This document shows, piece by piece, positions 22,801-35,310 of a DNA stretch of 64,000 bases; position 1 is the first letter of the stretch, and every line of letters begins with the position of its first letter. Both the position numbers and the translations under genes were made by a program. The notes beneath the pieces are model-generated. The model did no database searches. It saw nothing but the letters and a program-made list of their open reading frames with translations, and was not told where the DNA came from. The DNA comes from Volvox africanus (lineage: Eukaryota; Chlorophyta; Chlorophyceae; Chlamydomonadales; Volvocaceae): the NCBI GenBank assembly GCA_030268105.1, contig BSDZ01000035.1, positions 343,001 to 407,000 of the forward strand. Direction: 5' to 3'.

Positions 22801-25582
22801 AGTGATTGCGTTGTGGCCCAGAACGGCCCAGCATCTTCCAACGTCCGCGCACCACAACATTGTCGTTATGATGGCTGCAGGAGCTACGCCTGACCTACAG
22901 CCATGGCACAGAAGTGGAAGGCGATGAGGACCGTGTCCAGCAGCCGGGCGGGGGCCCAAAGGGCGAGGCCACTGCAGCCAAGGGCGGCCCGGCCGGCGCG
23001 AGTGTAGACGATGAGGCATCCCCCGTCCGCAGGCGCCTAGCAGCTCAGGGTCTCACCAGCCCACCCACTGTGGAGAAGCTGAAGGGCATTACGGAGAGGC
23101 AAGCACAGCCATAGCAGGGTGTTGTGCTATCACCGTAAGACTGTTTTGGAACAGTCGTGTGGCGTTTTAGGCCGGATGACCTTCATTGCCTTGGGCTGAG
23201 CTGCCGTGTGCCTTGGTGGATATGTGTTTCCTGTGCAATGTTTGTAATATGGCTAACCCCATTTCCGCAGTGGGCGGCTCGTCAAGCCTCGTCTACGTAG
23301 GAGTTGGCCTTCATTCCCTTCCCAACTCTGTTGCCTTTGTATCGCCGCTCCTCTTCACGCAGGTTGGGGCGTTTGGATCCCCTCCCAGCGCCCAAGTGCC
23401 TCCAACCCAACAACGCACAACAGCCCTCTCGTCTCACTGGGCCCCAGGCGCAGCCACCTCGTAAGACCGCTACCGCCGTACAGGCTCAGGCCATCATCAA
23501 GCTTCCGACCTCCGGACCGACGCAATGTGAGTTTGCTATATGGGCTTCCCAGGGCCCTATCTGCAAGTTTTACCAGGTTGGTAAAACGGCAGGTAAGGCC
23601 CTGGGAAGAAGGGCAATGCAATGCACGACGGTTTGGGAAGGGGCTGCTAAATCGTCGGTATGGGAGCAGGCCGCAGAATCCAATAGGTTGAATGAAAGCG
23701 GCTAAGATGGACAATGAAGGAAGGCTTTGGGTAAAGCCTTTGCTCGTTTGCTGCGGAGGCAGAGGAGCGCTTGCGTAAGCCTGGGGGGATTTACAGGTGT
23801 GAGGGGATTTTAATCGGGCTTCTGAAGCCTTCTGTTCCGGCCGGACCGTGACAGGTAAGCAGACGGCACGGAGGTTTTGTCAAGCTGGGCGTCATCATTT
23901 GCCGTTTTCCCTCTGGCTTCCATCAAGAAGACTCACCGGTAGTATGGGGTCAGTCCGCGTATATCCAACCCTTGTCCTCCTGTTCCATCTCTGACCTGCA
24001 TGGAATGTATCTCAGCCAAGCGGCAACGCGACCAGGCGCTGCTCGCTGCAGTCCAGAAGCGCGCGGATGCAGGCAAGGCATCGCTGGCAGCCGAGTCCAG
24101 CGGCCGGACTTTTGCTCCATCGGCCGCTATGAGTCTTGCAGATCGTGCGGTGGAGTTGTTAGCATCGGCGCTACGGGAACTATTGGGCACGTGCCCTTTC
24201 GAGTTGCCAGGTGGGAGCGAAAGTGGCGAGGTCAGCCCTCTGGCATGTGGCTGTAACGTAGGGGCTTGGGGGGATCCGCTGAGCTTCTGGGCGCAGTTTC
24301 CGGGCTTGGAAACCCCGGTTTGAATAGCGCATTACCAGCGTTTGGGCTTCTTGGTTAGCTTAGGGTAGCAAGTTGTGTTGCCTGCACTCCTAGTTGTGTT
24401 GCCGGGGCCCCCACCCCGCTGCTGCCGCACAGGTTCCACAGTGTTTACGTTCCGGGATGCGAAGGGGCTACAGCAGCGTCTGTTGGGCGCGCCCGCATTG
24501 GCGTTGCACATGGCACTGACGGAGCCGGAGCAGTTTTTGAAGGACGTTCCCCCGGGGTGCGTGGGGGCTTACGTTCCGAGATTTAGCGGGCTGATTGAAA
24601 GGGATGAGGGTGTCCGCAAGAAGAACGACGAACAGCGTTGACTAGCCTCCGAAAGCGAAAGCTGTGCGGATCTGCCTGGAACGAAGATTGGTCGGATAAT
24701 TATGCACCATTGCTGCCTCTGTTTAGCCTGGTCTGGTGGCTGTGCGAAGCGTCCCTGCCCCATTCCACTGCTGGTTCCAGGCTGCACCCCGGTCAGGAGG
24801 ACGCCGCCATTGCGTATCAGCTGTTGCTGGGATGCCGAGAGGGGACGGACCTTCGGGATTGGCTGGCGGACTTCTGCGCGGCCTCCGGGCTAGGGAGCTT
24901 ACAGGTACATACTGTGCGGCATCATGCAGCCAAGGTAGCGCGTGTCTTTCCAAGAGTTGGTGCAGGCATTGAAAGGATAAGTATGAACGTATACGAACGC
25001 AGGCTTTTCAGTCATGTTACTTTACAGAGCGAAGGGCGCGTGGCATGGGTGATGGATGAAATAGGTCTTGCTGTATAACGTATGTTCCACTAATGCACGA
25101 CGCGCTATGATGCAGGAGGTACAGCAAGATGAACCTGGGGAAGGGGAGAAAGAAGAAGATGCTATGGCGGAAGGCCCTATGGGCCGTTCACGCACGTCCC
25201 GCCGACGCCAAGCTCCCCGCAAGCGCAAGGCGCCTCCGAAACAGGTAGGCATCAAGCTCGGTGTTTCGGCGTTCAAGGTAACTTTGCAAGCATACGCGCA
25301 CCCTTCCGTTGCATTTGCACTCGGAAGATGAGCAGCAGATTATTGTTTGTGGCAATACACGCAAGACGGACTGCCACCGCTGGTACCGGTATGTGCTGCT
25401 TTGCGCAGGAGATGGTCTTGGCGCTGGACGGGCCGCAGGCCGAGGCGGCGGTAGACGCACTGGCATGCCGTTTCGAGCAGGTGGCACGGGAGCTAGAAGC
25501 CGTTGGGTTGTGCCGCTTTAGCAAGCGCCGCAAGGGCCTGTACGTGCACAGGACGTATTTCCCTCCTGAGGCGGTTGCGTAA
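16834..25582 (+). CDS. ORC3: Origin recognition complex subunit 3
   Basis: At least 18 exons join in phase to about 1157 residues: 16834-16987, 17048-17160, 17373-17636, 18112-18228, 18598-18889, 19118-19318, 19627-19746, 20646-20752, 21075-21636, 21873-22183, 22404-22508, 22881-23098, 23363-23526, 24016-24210, 24433-24556, 24781-24904, 25116-25244, 25409-25582. Family landmarks in order: IPTLLLSTNGASMADRLDLY, then LVAWYAHE, then VLMVEAADRIVDRGALRALL with LPITLVLG (AAA-like core), DAKGLQQRLLGAPALALHMAL, AIAYQLLLGCREGTDLRDWL, and the C-terminal winged-helix end with ARELEAVGLCRF. ORC3 is a core subunit of the complex that marks replication origins and loads MCM helicase in the nucleus. The protein is longer than animal ORC3 (about 710) because of Ala/Gly/Lys-rich insertions. 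A short exon around 20873-20932 may be missing between LAYLR and TALLEANEQHF. The intron after 23098 has a GC donor. Confidence 0.9.
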
Positions 25583-26172
25583 GGTGGGGGTCATGCCGAG
25601 GCGAGCCCTGTGAGAAAGAGATATCAAGATGGCGTGTTTCCTGTACGTGTATGCGCGTCGTTTTGCGAAGCGTCAAGGCTGGAACGCCCTCGTTTGGGGC
25701 CCAGCGCAGTGCTTCGCCGGCTACGTAGCAGCTTCCAAACGATCAACTGCTGTCAACGATCCCCAGCGGGCATTAAGTACGGGCTCTATAACCGAAACGT
25801 CACGCACTTTCACAGCACCACTGATGGATCGTGGCTGGTGTGAATTGAGGTTGCTGACAAGCGTGATCTGGCACTTGACATGCCCCTTATCCTGTCGATG
25901 TCAATCGCTGCTTCACCTTCCGGTAAAGCGCCACGAATTGAGTAACTAATGCATGCTTCCTGTCACAGATTACTGTATCATAATGACATAAGAGTCGCTT
26001 TGTGCGAGGGTCTTGCGACAGCCACGACTAGCCCCCTAGGCATACATGCGGCCGACGATCGGCCGATGTAGTCACACGTAAGTATAGGACCCTATCACTA
26101 CCACAAATCAATCGGTAATTACATGTCGTAACGCGAGACATCCACTACCAATCAAACCCGAATCATGCCATT
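25583..26172. other. Convergent intergenic region
   Basis: About 590 bp between the ORC3 and RMI2 stop codons, the genes being tail to tail. It should be 3' untranslated sequence of both. On the minus strand a TGTAA (near 26119-26123), the usual volvocine polyadenylation signal, lies about 50 bp past the RMI2 stop. Confidence 0.55.
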
Positions 26173-26948
26173 TCAGCAGCTTGCAATCGCCTGCTGTACG
26201 ACCTGCGGGTAGATGATCTGATGTAGGAATTCCACTTCCTGACACCATAGGCTCGCCCGCCTGGCGCCATCTGCGAAGGGCTTCACCTTCTGCGCTGCCA
26301 GTTGCCAATCCTTTCGACGCTTTCCAGCACCCGTACTGGCGTCAGCCTCAAAGCTCCGATTACCTATGGCAAAAGGGAAGACGTGACGATTACTGGAGAA
26401 TGTGCGGGATGACCCAAACTGCGGTGTATGCGGGGCTCCTAGCCGTGCATAAGCCAGAGTTGTCCACCGACGACCATATAGGACAGTCGCCAGTTTAAAA
26501 GTAACCAGTCGACAGCAACCGTGGAGGAACCCTTACTGTCATCTTTCTTTGAGAATCTCCGCAGGCCGAGCTTGCCGATCACCAGCACATACTCCCCAGT
26601 TACACGCTCGCCAGTGCTGATTTTGCAATAAACCGTCAGCGGTGGTCCCGTTTCGTCAGTAACCTCGAGAGTACTCCCGCTGGGATTGATGCTGGTGATA
26701 TAACCCTGTGCGTTGACATGTGACGATCATCGGAAATTGTAGGAGCGGTACAGAAGCGAAACCTAAGAGCAGCTTGCCTGAATCCAGACCCTCTGGAACT
26801 CTAGTCCGTATGCGGTTCTGTACTTCTTATCGGCACTTGTCAAACCTGTTAGCTGCCAGGTAAGGAGCTTAACAGCGGCAGACGAACCGGTACCACGCGC
26901 CGTCTGCGGCACCGGCTCTTGATCCATAGTTGATCCATACGCTATCAT
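26173..26948 (-). CDS. RMI2: RMI2-like OB-fold subunit of the RecQ-Top3-RMI complex
   Basis: Three exons (26778-26948, 26537-26705, 26173-26363) join in phase to 176 residues. The ATG is at 26948. The product follows the RMI2 order: an N-terminal helix region (AVKLLTWQLTG), VWIQGYITSI, an OB-fold core (STLEVTDETGPPLTVYC, then GEYVLVIGKLGLRRF), and a C-terminal helix where LAAQKVKPFAD...SLWCQEVEFLHQIIY parallels the human LQAVKMTDLS...SLWELEVEDLH end. RMI2 pairs with RMI1 and topoisomerase III to dissolve double Holliday junctions with a RecQ helicase (family knowledge). The first intron (72 bp) begins GCAAGC, a GC-AG intron placed by the in-frame VWIQ/GYI join. No part of this gene exceeds 65 codons in a single exon, so simple frame scans miss it. 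The call rests on motif order rather than a computed alignment. Confidence 0.8.
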
Positions 26949-27763
26949 TGTATTACACCCAGTCCAGTCCTAACGTAAGTCAGAATTCAGTCAGGATCCA
27001 GGCACGACCGTATGATGCGTGTTAAATCCTTGGTATGGCAAAGCATATATCATGACAACAAGTCGCATAATCATGCAGTGTATTGACTGTTAATGCATAT
27101 ACATTCGTAACACGAATCCACGTCGGCCTTAAACCTTGGCTGCTACTTAAAATTTGTGCCAACAAGTTTACCAGACACTCAGTGTTAGGTACGTTAAATG
27201 GTCCTGGCGTCGGCTTCCTCGGTATCGGGTATTGCCCTGGTCTGTGGCAAGAATTGAAAGTCCCAGGTCGCACACTCGCATCCGAAGCCTGCATTCTGTA
27301 CAAATCTACGGTCTTGTTCCAACGTTGAGATGCACTACTATGTAATCTGAGAGATGAGTGTGAAGAACTGGGCTACTTTGCTGAGCCGAACTAAGTGCCC
27401 TGGTTAAAGTAACTATGCTCGGTCAAGTTGCATCATTTTAAGCGAATGAAAAGAAGAGGTTGTTGATGCATTACCCCCTGAACCTCGACGCGAGCGGCTT
27501 ACACATCAACCATGATATATATACTTCCGGCTGAAGGGATCAATGCCAGGTAACCTACACGCTCGGCATCAAAACATACAGCCATGTAAGTTCCCCGATC
27601 GCTCGGTGCCGTGTGCTCCTTAACCACCGGACCGTAAACAGTAACTGAACCTCCTGCAGTGCCATCCCGTTGATTGCGGAGCCAATCAGAACGCATACGT
27701 CGGTGCTCGTGTCAGTCAAGCCACGCAACACCTATGCGAAGCAACACCTGTCAAGTTGTGGCA
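26949..27763. other. Intergenic, no gene recognised
   Basis: Upstream of RMI2 and downstream of the helical-repeat gene, both on the minus strand. A 65-codon minus-strand frame at 27499-27696 (with SVTVYGPVVKEHTAPSDRGT) looks mildly protein-like but lacks a supported start or partner exons. Confidence 0.4.
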
Positions 27764-30192
27764 TTACAGCTTTACCCCTAAGCTACTAAGCGCCTCAGCA
27801 AGCCGCCAGTAAAGCTGCTGTAGTTGCCCCTTTCCCACGTCTGACACGCCTGTCCCTTCTGTCCCAGACACCGCATCCGTGCCAGCCCAACCACGTGCAC
27901 GTTGTTGTGCCGATTCCATCAGCAACGAATGCCGGACCCCAAATTTGGCTAGGGATTCCACCAGCAATACCAGCTCCATGGGCAGCAGGGAGTGAGATGC
28001 TGCTGCAGCCGCATCCGCCGCCTTTACCAGCAGCGGCATGTGAGGGGTGGGCGCGCCCTGCAGAGCCCATGCGTGGGCAACAAGAGCCAGGTCACGCGTT
28101 TGTGGCTGCGTCACCGTCACGTCACCAACGCGCCTCACCAGTTCATTTGCCATGGCCTGCCAGAATGGGAGGGTAGACAAGGACGAAAAAGGAGGGAAGG
28201 TTCAGAATGGTGTTGAGTTGAGCAGCATAAGAAGCGGAACTGATTGGAAGCGGAACCCCTTATGCTGTGGCGGGCATATTGGTAAAACATACACCGCAGG
28301 GTAGCCGCAGCTGCAGAGAGGAATGTAGCATGGGCCCGCGCGAAACCTGAACGTTTAATCTCTCCGCATCCCCCGCCAAGCCTTAGGGCCAATGGCCGTA
28401 TGCAAGGATAGGAACCCCGCCCAATACACACCACAGACTCGTCTCTTGTGCCACCCCTCCCATCACCTGCAAGACTAGAGCGTTGCGCTTACGGCGCTGA
28501 ACCACCTTCTCCTCCCCGCTGCTGCCGCTGCTATGGCTGGCAACTCCAGCCTTTGGCTCTGCACTTCCACTATCATCGCCGGGGTTTCTACCCTCTGCTT
28601 TTAAAATCTTCACTGGCTTGGGCCAGGACGACACATTGCCCAACCAGCTGCGACCATTCCTGCTCCAACTGCCATCAGGATCCGACGGAGACACAGCAGT
28701 CGGTGCACCACGTGGCCCGAAGGTCGCGTAGACAGTCGCAAAGACCCGCATGTCTTGGGCAGAAAAATTAGGCAACTGTCGGATGGAACACAGCGCCACT
28801 CGGTCCAAAACCAACTGCAAGGAGCACGAGCGAGAAACGGTTTCAGTGATGTGGCCGAAATGCGATCAGCAGCGACTGATCTCAATGATTTTCCATGGCA
28901 CCTGCCGCGACCAATGCAAGAACACGCAGCTTGTCAATAAGGTGAAGATCATCATACCGACATGTAATAAAAGCAGCTACCTAAAGAAGGTATAGGCAGA
29001 TATCAGAAAAACGGCACCGTTCCTAGCTAAATAGCATCCCAGGTAAGCTTACATTGCCCACGAGTTCAAAGGATTGGACAAACGGGAGGGGATCCAGCTG
29101 CCACGGCTCACCCGTTTTGGAGCTGTCGTGAAGCTGAATTATCCTAAGATATGAACTGCAGCGGGATACCACACTGTTACTCTGAACATCCTACCCTCCG
29201 AACTTCGGTCCCCATCGCATCTCCATCTGCCACAAAATTTCCAATGGCCACATCCCGACAAAGATACGGCGATGATTGAGTTGAGCAATGTGACACACCT
29301 GAAGCTTTTCACTGCTGTACAAGTCCGAGGGCACTGTACGCAACAATGCCCACAGCAGCGTTGACAGCCGCCGCGGGCTGGTGTTCAGCATCTGGACCCG
29401 ATCGCGGGTGGCCCACATCGCCAGGTCCAGTATGAGGTCTGCGGGCTGGGCCAGTAGCAGCCTGTCGTTCCCTGACGGACCTGCCGCAGGGGAATCGTCG
29501 TTGCTGCTCTCTGGGAGTCCGGCAATACCAGGGGCAGGAGCTTGTGGAGGCGGGGACTGCAGTTTTGCCAAGGCGTGCAGGTACGCCGTCGTATCCCGCA
29601 GCTTGCCAAAGCGCAACGTGACGGAGCGCAGACGAGGTTCAAGTGCGTTTAAGAGCCGCTGCGCTGCGGACGTGTCGAAATCGGTATCATATAGCTGTGC
29701 GACGCGGACTCGGCGCAGCAAGGCGGCCATGGCGACCGTGTCGAACTTCTGCTGGTACAGTTCCCAGCCTTCTTCCAGCGCATGGAGGGTGGAGCGCTTT
29801 CCCAATCGATACGTGAGTTGTTGGGGATCAATGTTATGGCTATATGCAAGCAGCCATGTGCTCCCTGGTGAAACCTTCTGTGCAGCATCCCGCAATAATT
29901 CTCGCCGACGAGCACTATGGCCTCCTGAAGCTGTGTTGGCATGACGAACCGTGAACCCGAAACATTTAATAGTGTATCCTGAAGGCCATGATGACTGGTA
30001 CAAAGGTGAAGAAGTTGACGCGGCTGCGCTGCTTGAAGCGCGAGCGGATAAAGAGGCTTGATCAAATACATCAGGAGCTAAGAGATCAATCTGTATGCGT
30101 TCTGAAGCGGGTCGCAAGGCCGCTCCAGTTAGCTGTTGGCGCACGCTGCCATGCCTGCACTGCCGTAAGAGACTGGAAACGGCTACAAACAT
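27764..30192 (-). CDS. Organelle-targeted helical-repeat protein (OPR/FASTK-like)
   Basis: Four exons: 29299-30192 (about), 29053-29155, 28467-28814 and 27764-28156, about 580 residues. The ATG at 30192 opens a basic, Ser/Arg-rich leader (MFVAVSSLLRQCRHGSVRQQ) typical of mitochondrial or chloroplast transit peptides. The body is all helical, with repeated Leu/Ala-rich pairs: LSTLLWALLRTVPSD, AQDMRVFATVYATFG, RDLALVAHAWALQGAPTP and LVLLVESLAKFGVRH. Octotricopeptide-repeat and FAST-kinase-like proteins of algae, which bind organelle RNAs, look like this. No RAP domain is visible at the C terminus. The exon 1/exon 2 junction is unsure: the clear donor at 29298 (GTGTGT) is phase 0, but exon 2 needs phase 2, which a donor 2 bp further on would supply. 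The stop codon itself forms part of a TGTAA. Confidence 0.6.
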
Positions 30193-31884
30193 CCTGATTA
30201 TTGTAAAATTCCAGTTACAGATACCTAAAGCGATCTATACTGTTACGTCCGAAGCACCTGGACAAGAAAAGTACTGTGCCATACTGCCTCGGAAAGGCAT
30301 GTTACTCAGTTTATAAATCGGCTTCAAGGAAACAAACTTTGTCAAAATTCAAGGCTAGTAGCCACACGAATTCCTTGGGTTGCAGTGATTTTTTACGGGA
30401 TAAAAATTGTACGGCACCAAAACACCATGATACACATGTAACGATCGCATCGGCAGAGCTAGCGATGGTTCGTGATCACGTATACCGCATCTCGGGTCGA
30501 AAATCTGACTTGCACGGCAGCTCTGCAGTCGAACTCAGGCGATGCCAGAGGACCACAGGGGACGACTTGCTGTATCCCCTTCAAGTAGCCCCTTCCCGTT
30601 CACAAAGGCTCTCAATGCATAAGGATCTCAATGCGCAGGTTGGCGTGAGCTTCAGTCCCACATGCAGCTGAACGATTGCCATCCCCACTTAGCACTCAGA
30701 TGGGCAGCGAGATAGGCAGCCAGTAGTGCCTAGCAGTGCCGTTTGCTTGCACATGCGCATCACAGGCGCTTTCAATAAACCTGCAAAAGGTTTTCTCCTG
30801 AACTACTGGCTACCTACGCATACCGATATTAGGGCGGACAAGATCACAGACATAAAGAACGACAGGTGCGCTACTTATGCAAAACAAGCTTAAGACAGTA
30901 ATATGCGGCTGGATTTTACAGCACTTCCGTCCGCATTAGTAACCATTACGCATGGGGCACCACAGATGTAGCTGGAGACAATACACTACACGACATGCCG
31001 TCACATCTTCATAGTCCTTCCCACACTTCACTACAGCAATTAGAAAGCGCGCTGAGTCATAAACCCCTAATTCAATCATTACGGGGACCCAACCGAGCAT
31101 TGCGCTCCCATTCCATCCCGTACGCCATTCCATCTACAGCACGCACTCATGGTCGCCGACACGCCCCTGACCCCTAACAGAAGCCAACCACTGCCAGACA
31201 GCTACTGTAGGTGGTACCCGGCAGCAAGGAAGGCATCGAAAGGCGTCTCCGCATCCTTCCGAGACTGCCACCAACACACTTTCAGCGCTTCCGCTCCACA
31301 GAAGGCCCAGAGCTACCGAACTAAGTCCTTGACAGCCATTTGCTCCATCATCCTTCCTCCCCCTTTCTTCCCATACGTCTAGTATTGCGACACACTCAAC
31401 TTCACAGGCACACATGGGACCGAAGGGATCCGTAATCGTCAGATGCATTTCCCCCCCTCCAGATGTTCTCAGTGGTTGCTGACCTGCGCAGTCCGCCGCT
31501 GCTATCTATAGGCCTTCGCAGCTACACGCATAGCTCACCTAACAAAGATGCACACAACTCACAAGTCACTGGGCAGCTCACAAGTTTTATCACTACCACC
31601 TTTCGCGTCCCGGTTTGCAACCTTGTCAAGCCCATTGGAAGGCGCTATAACAACTAAAATGTCACAAGAGACATCGCAAGTCGCTCTGCTCTGCTGGAAC
31701 CGCAACTGCATCCTGAAACGTAAATGCGGGGTTAAACCTTTTCCACACCCGTAGACGCAGCATGGCGACCCATCCGGATGGCGCGTCTCCACTAAATCCG
31801 TTTCAAACTACTCGTCCAAACCATCAATTCTCGAAGTCGCGACCTGGCCGACCCCTGCCGCCGAACCAGTTTTTCGCCAATGCC
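30193..31884. other. Intergenic, no gene recognised
   Basis: About 1.7 kb between two minus-strand genes. Frames are short and none matches a family. The left end should hold the promoter of the helical-repeat gene and the right end the 3' end of the esterase gene. Confidence 0.45.
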
Positions 31885-34800
31885 TCACTCCAATCGTTCT
31901 GCAATTCGTTCTTCGGCACAGCTGGCGTCCCATGCCGCTGCCTTACACACTATCGCTTTAGCACCTTCTGAGATGTTCTCCGCGGGTTCTCCCCTTCCTG
32001 AAGGATGTGGGAGTCCCTGAGCGCCCTCCTCTTCCCCAATAGGCCTTGGCTCCGCCTCAGCTGCGTATCCCTGCACGACCTCCCCACCTGCCTGCGCCAC
32101 AGATAACCCGGACACCGCGCGAGACACCGCTGGCACCAGCGTCAGAGATCCCTGCACAAGTGCGTCGGCGGCGCCGTCGCCGTCACCACCTGTCGCCACC
32201 GCCACTGTGGCGGAATGTGGCTTTGTAGCAGCCGGACCTTCCGCTGCACCGCCGCCGCTGAACGCACCAGGCACCGATGCGAATGCCGTTAACCCCGCCG
32301 CCACGACCGTGTCGCCCGGCCGCCGCGGCAGCCCCGCCCGTACAACAGCGGAATAGTAGGTGTGCGCCATGGCGGCGCCTAGCGCAGTTGCACCATCCTT
32401 GGTCAGGTGCACGTGGAAGCCGCCATACTCCTCAAAGAACTCGTAACCCGCCAGGTCGACACGCAGCAGCCCCGGTACGGGTATGCCCAGCTGGGCACGA
32501 CGCACGGCAGCCAGGTACGGAAAGCAATCCCGCTTCCGCAACGCCATGACGCCCATGATAATCGGCAGCTGCTAGGGATCCGGGTCAAATCGCGGAGGCA
32601 GAGGGTTTTCCACGGGATGGGGTCACGGACGGGGAGATAGGCCGGGTAAGTCACACAAAAGCAGTAACGGAGACTTAGGGGTGCGAGGTGCGACCCAGGC
32701 CTTGAAGGAGGGTGAGTTATGTCTGTCCAGCAAGTCCACTTCATGGCAAGCAGGCAAAAGAGTAAGGGTAGGGACACACACACACACGCACGAGGTCGAG
32801 GTCCTACCTTGGCGTGGTAGCTCGCCAGATCACGCCGTACAGCGTGCACGAACGCAGTAAAATTGGCACCGTATGTTTCGGACGGCCCGGGTCCCACCTT
32901 CTCCTCCGCATCCGCCTCACCCTGGTTGTTGGGGGTTCATGAGGGTACGTAGGCAGACAGCGAAACTTGTATCCAGATTCCAAATCCATAAATTCAATAA
33001 AATTCAATCCAGGAATACATGTAGAGTTTCGGCGTGTTTCAACCTGCGCATATCTCGCATGAGCAAAGAGCAAAATGGAAAACGGAGAGTGGCCGGAGCG
33101 ACGGCTAATCGTGAATGTCCGGATGGCTGTACGACTGGGTGGAAACGTTGTGGCTGGATTGTTGACCATACGGTTGCGGGTCATCTGTCCCTACCCTTCC
33201 GTACAGAGGACCCACACGCCTTACATATTGCGGTGCACATGTGTAGTATGTGTGGGGGGGGGGCCGGGGTGCAGGGTGCAGGGTGGTTGGCGCAGGGCGC
33301 GGGGCGCACACAACGGCCGTCGCATCCATAACGTCAATGCACCTTCATCCATAAGGACCCAGACACTAGCCAATATCCATCTCTGTCCCAGCTGAGTTCC
33401 GTCTGCCCCTCGCCGTCCTTTCCCCCCTCCCACCCGCCTCCCATACGCCCTCCTCATGCCGATCCTTTACCTCCGACCCCTGCGCACCGCCCTCCGTCCA
33501 ACGGCGCCCTCCTACCTGCACCCAGATCATGCCGCGGAGCCGACAGCTGCCGCCACCGGGAAGCGGCGCCGACATCGCCGCCTTCGTTCGTGAGATCATG
33601 GTGCCGTATAGGTTCCCTCCGCCGGCGGGCTTCCAGTCGTGGAACAGGTTGGTGGCTCCCTTGGCGGTCGGCACCAATCCCACGCGGCCGCTGAGGCCTA
33701 AGGACACCAGGGTTCTACCGAAGGATATGCCGGGGCCACAGCTGGGCTGGTGTGGATTGGCAGGCGGGGCGGGGGATGGCAATACAGCATAAATATGATG
33801 ACCATTCCCAAATGTCTACAAGATGGGTAGGGTGTACACTGCAAAAAAACCATGGAGCCGGTCACAGGCTCCCTAAGGCTGTTCAGTTGCTTCGCCGTCA
33901 GGACTGCGAATGAAAAAAACCAGGAATGAAGGAAACCAATTAAGGCAGCGGACGACGGGTTGGGGTACTGACGTGGAGGACGTGAAGTCCTTCCAGAACA
34001 GATACGCCCGCGGACGAGGTTGGCGAGGCCCAACGCCCAAGTAGTTCACCCGCCTCAGCCCAGAGGTGGCTATAACCCAAACTCTATACCCGCCTACGTG
34101 GCAAACCCTACTTTGCGTGCATCGCACAGTACGGGATATCCTGGCTTGGATATCTATATGTACATATAATTTTGACGTACGTACACACGTTCGCATATCA
34201 TGGATGCATGTTAAAAACACGAACACACACATATATGCATTCGGCATTGCCTGACAGCCCTGCCCTGCCCTGCCTTGCCCCCCTGATCCCCCACTCCCAC
34301 TCCCACTCCCACCATCACCCCCACCATCCTGACCACCACCACCCCGATCACCACCACCAGCATCACGCACAAACATACCTCCCGTTCGTATTCATGGATG
34401 CCTGCATGGATGTTGGGGGTTGCATCGCGCCACGCTCCAGTGCTGTCATACGACATGACCAGGCCCGGCAGCGGCTGCGAGGCGGGGGGTATGGAGGTGC
34501 CGTCCGCTGCATTTTCCCCTGTTTCGAGGGGAATAAACGGTCGGTGCGTCCCACCGGTGAAGCCGTTATTGCCTATAAGGTGCAGGCGCATTCAGCCTAA
34601 CTAACCAAGCATAGTACAAGGAAATATTCAGTGGTTTGGTTTAAATGCGTCAGGATTGGATCATACTCTGGTATAATTCGATTACTGTACCGTCGTACTG
34701 GAGGTAAAGATTATTTCTGGGCTTTAGCTCACGTGCATGTATATATGCATGGCTCTTGCAATCAATGGCTTGACGAGGTGGCTGCCAGATTGATGTACGG

Positions 34801-35310
34801 AATGGTGTAAACATGCTGATGTCGGCGATGAAACGCCGGGCCGGCAGCTGGAATGTAGTCCTCCTGTTCGAAGCGCCCGAGCCAAAACACAAGCTCGCAG
34901 ACTTTCAGAGATACGTGCCTCGTCTGCGCCTGATCTCGCTGGTTCAGTCCGTTCCTATAGGGTGCACACCCGGATGCCCAAATCCGCTGTGTCCTTTCAG
35001 TGCAGCTCCGCAACCACTCACCCACTGCATTAGACTGCCCCGCCACAATCCACACATCGACCAATCCCATGGCTGCAGGAGAAGGCGCTGGCGAGTGGGG
35101 ATGCGTCGATGCGATGTCCACGGTTTCCAAGGCGCTGCATATCGGGACACGCCGCCCCGGCGTCGGGGGTGCCGTGAGGTTGAGAGGAGGCGGCCTGCGT
35201 GCGCCAGAGAGCCCCATCGCTGCATGTTCTGGCGCGCTGGCCTGTTGCGGCTGAGGCTGCGGCTGAGGATCGTGCGCGTCCACAAGGTAGGTTGAATGTC
35301 GTGCTCCCAT
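31885..35310 (-). CDS. SASA/CE6-type carbohydrate O-acetylesterase
   Basis: Five exons (35022-35310, 34379-34572, 33516-33746, 32808-32921, 31885-32568) join in phase to 503 residues. Conserved blocks of the sialate O-acetylesterase-like SGNH family (DUF303; plant CE6 acetylesterases) appear in order: IVAGQSNAVG with the nucleophile Ser; CGPGISFGRTL and GRVGLVPTAKGATN; LRGMIWVQ/GEADAE, a split WxQGE.D block; and near the C terminus FHVHLTKDGA with the candidate catalytic His. Such enzymes remove acetyl groups from plant or algal wall sugars. The usual Asp two residues before the catalytic His in plant members (DGLHLT) is not in that position here. The start at 35310 gives about 80 low-complexity residues (QPQPQPQQ) and no signal peptide, so a downstream Met at VDVWIVAGQSN is an alternative. 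The last 140 residues are Ala/Gly-rich and not part of the fold. Confidence 0.82.
34290..34370. repeat. CCACCAC/CACTCC low-complexity run
   Basis: Short imperfect CACTCC and CACCAC repeats lie inside intron 2 of the esterase gene. Nearby introns of this gene also contain a (CA)n run near 32775-32790 and a G-run at about 33247-33262. Confidence 0.7.
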
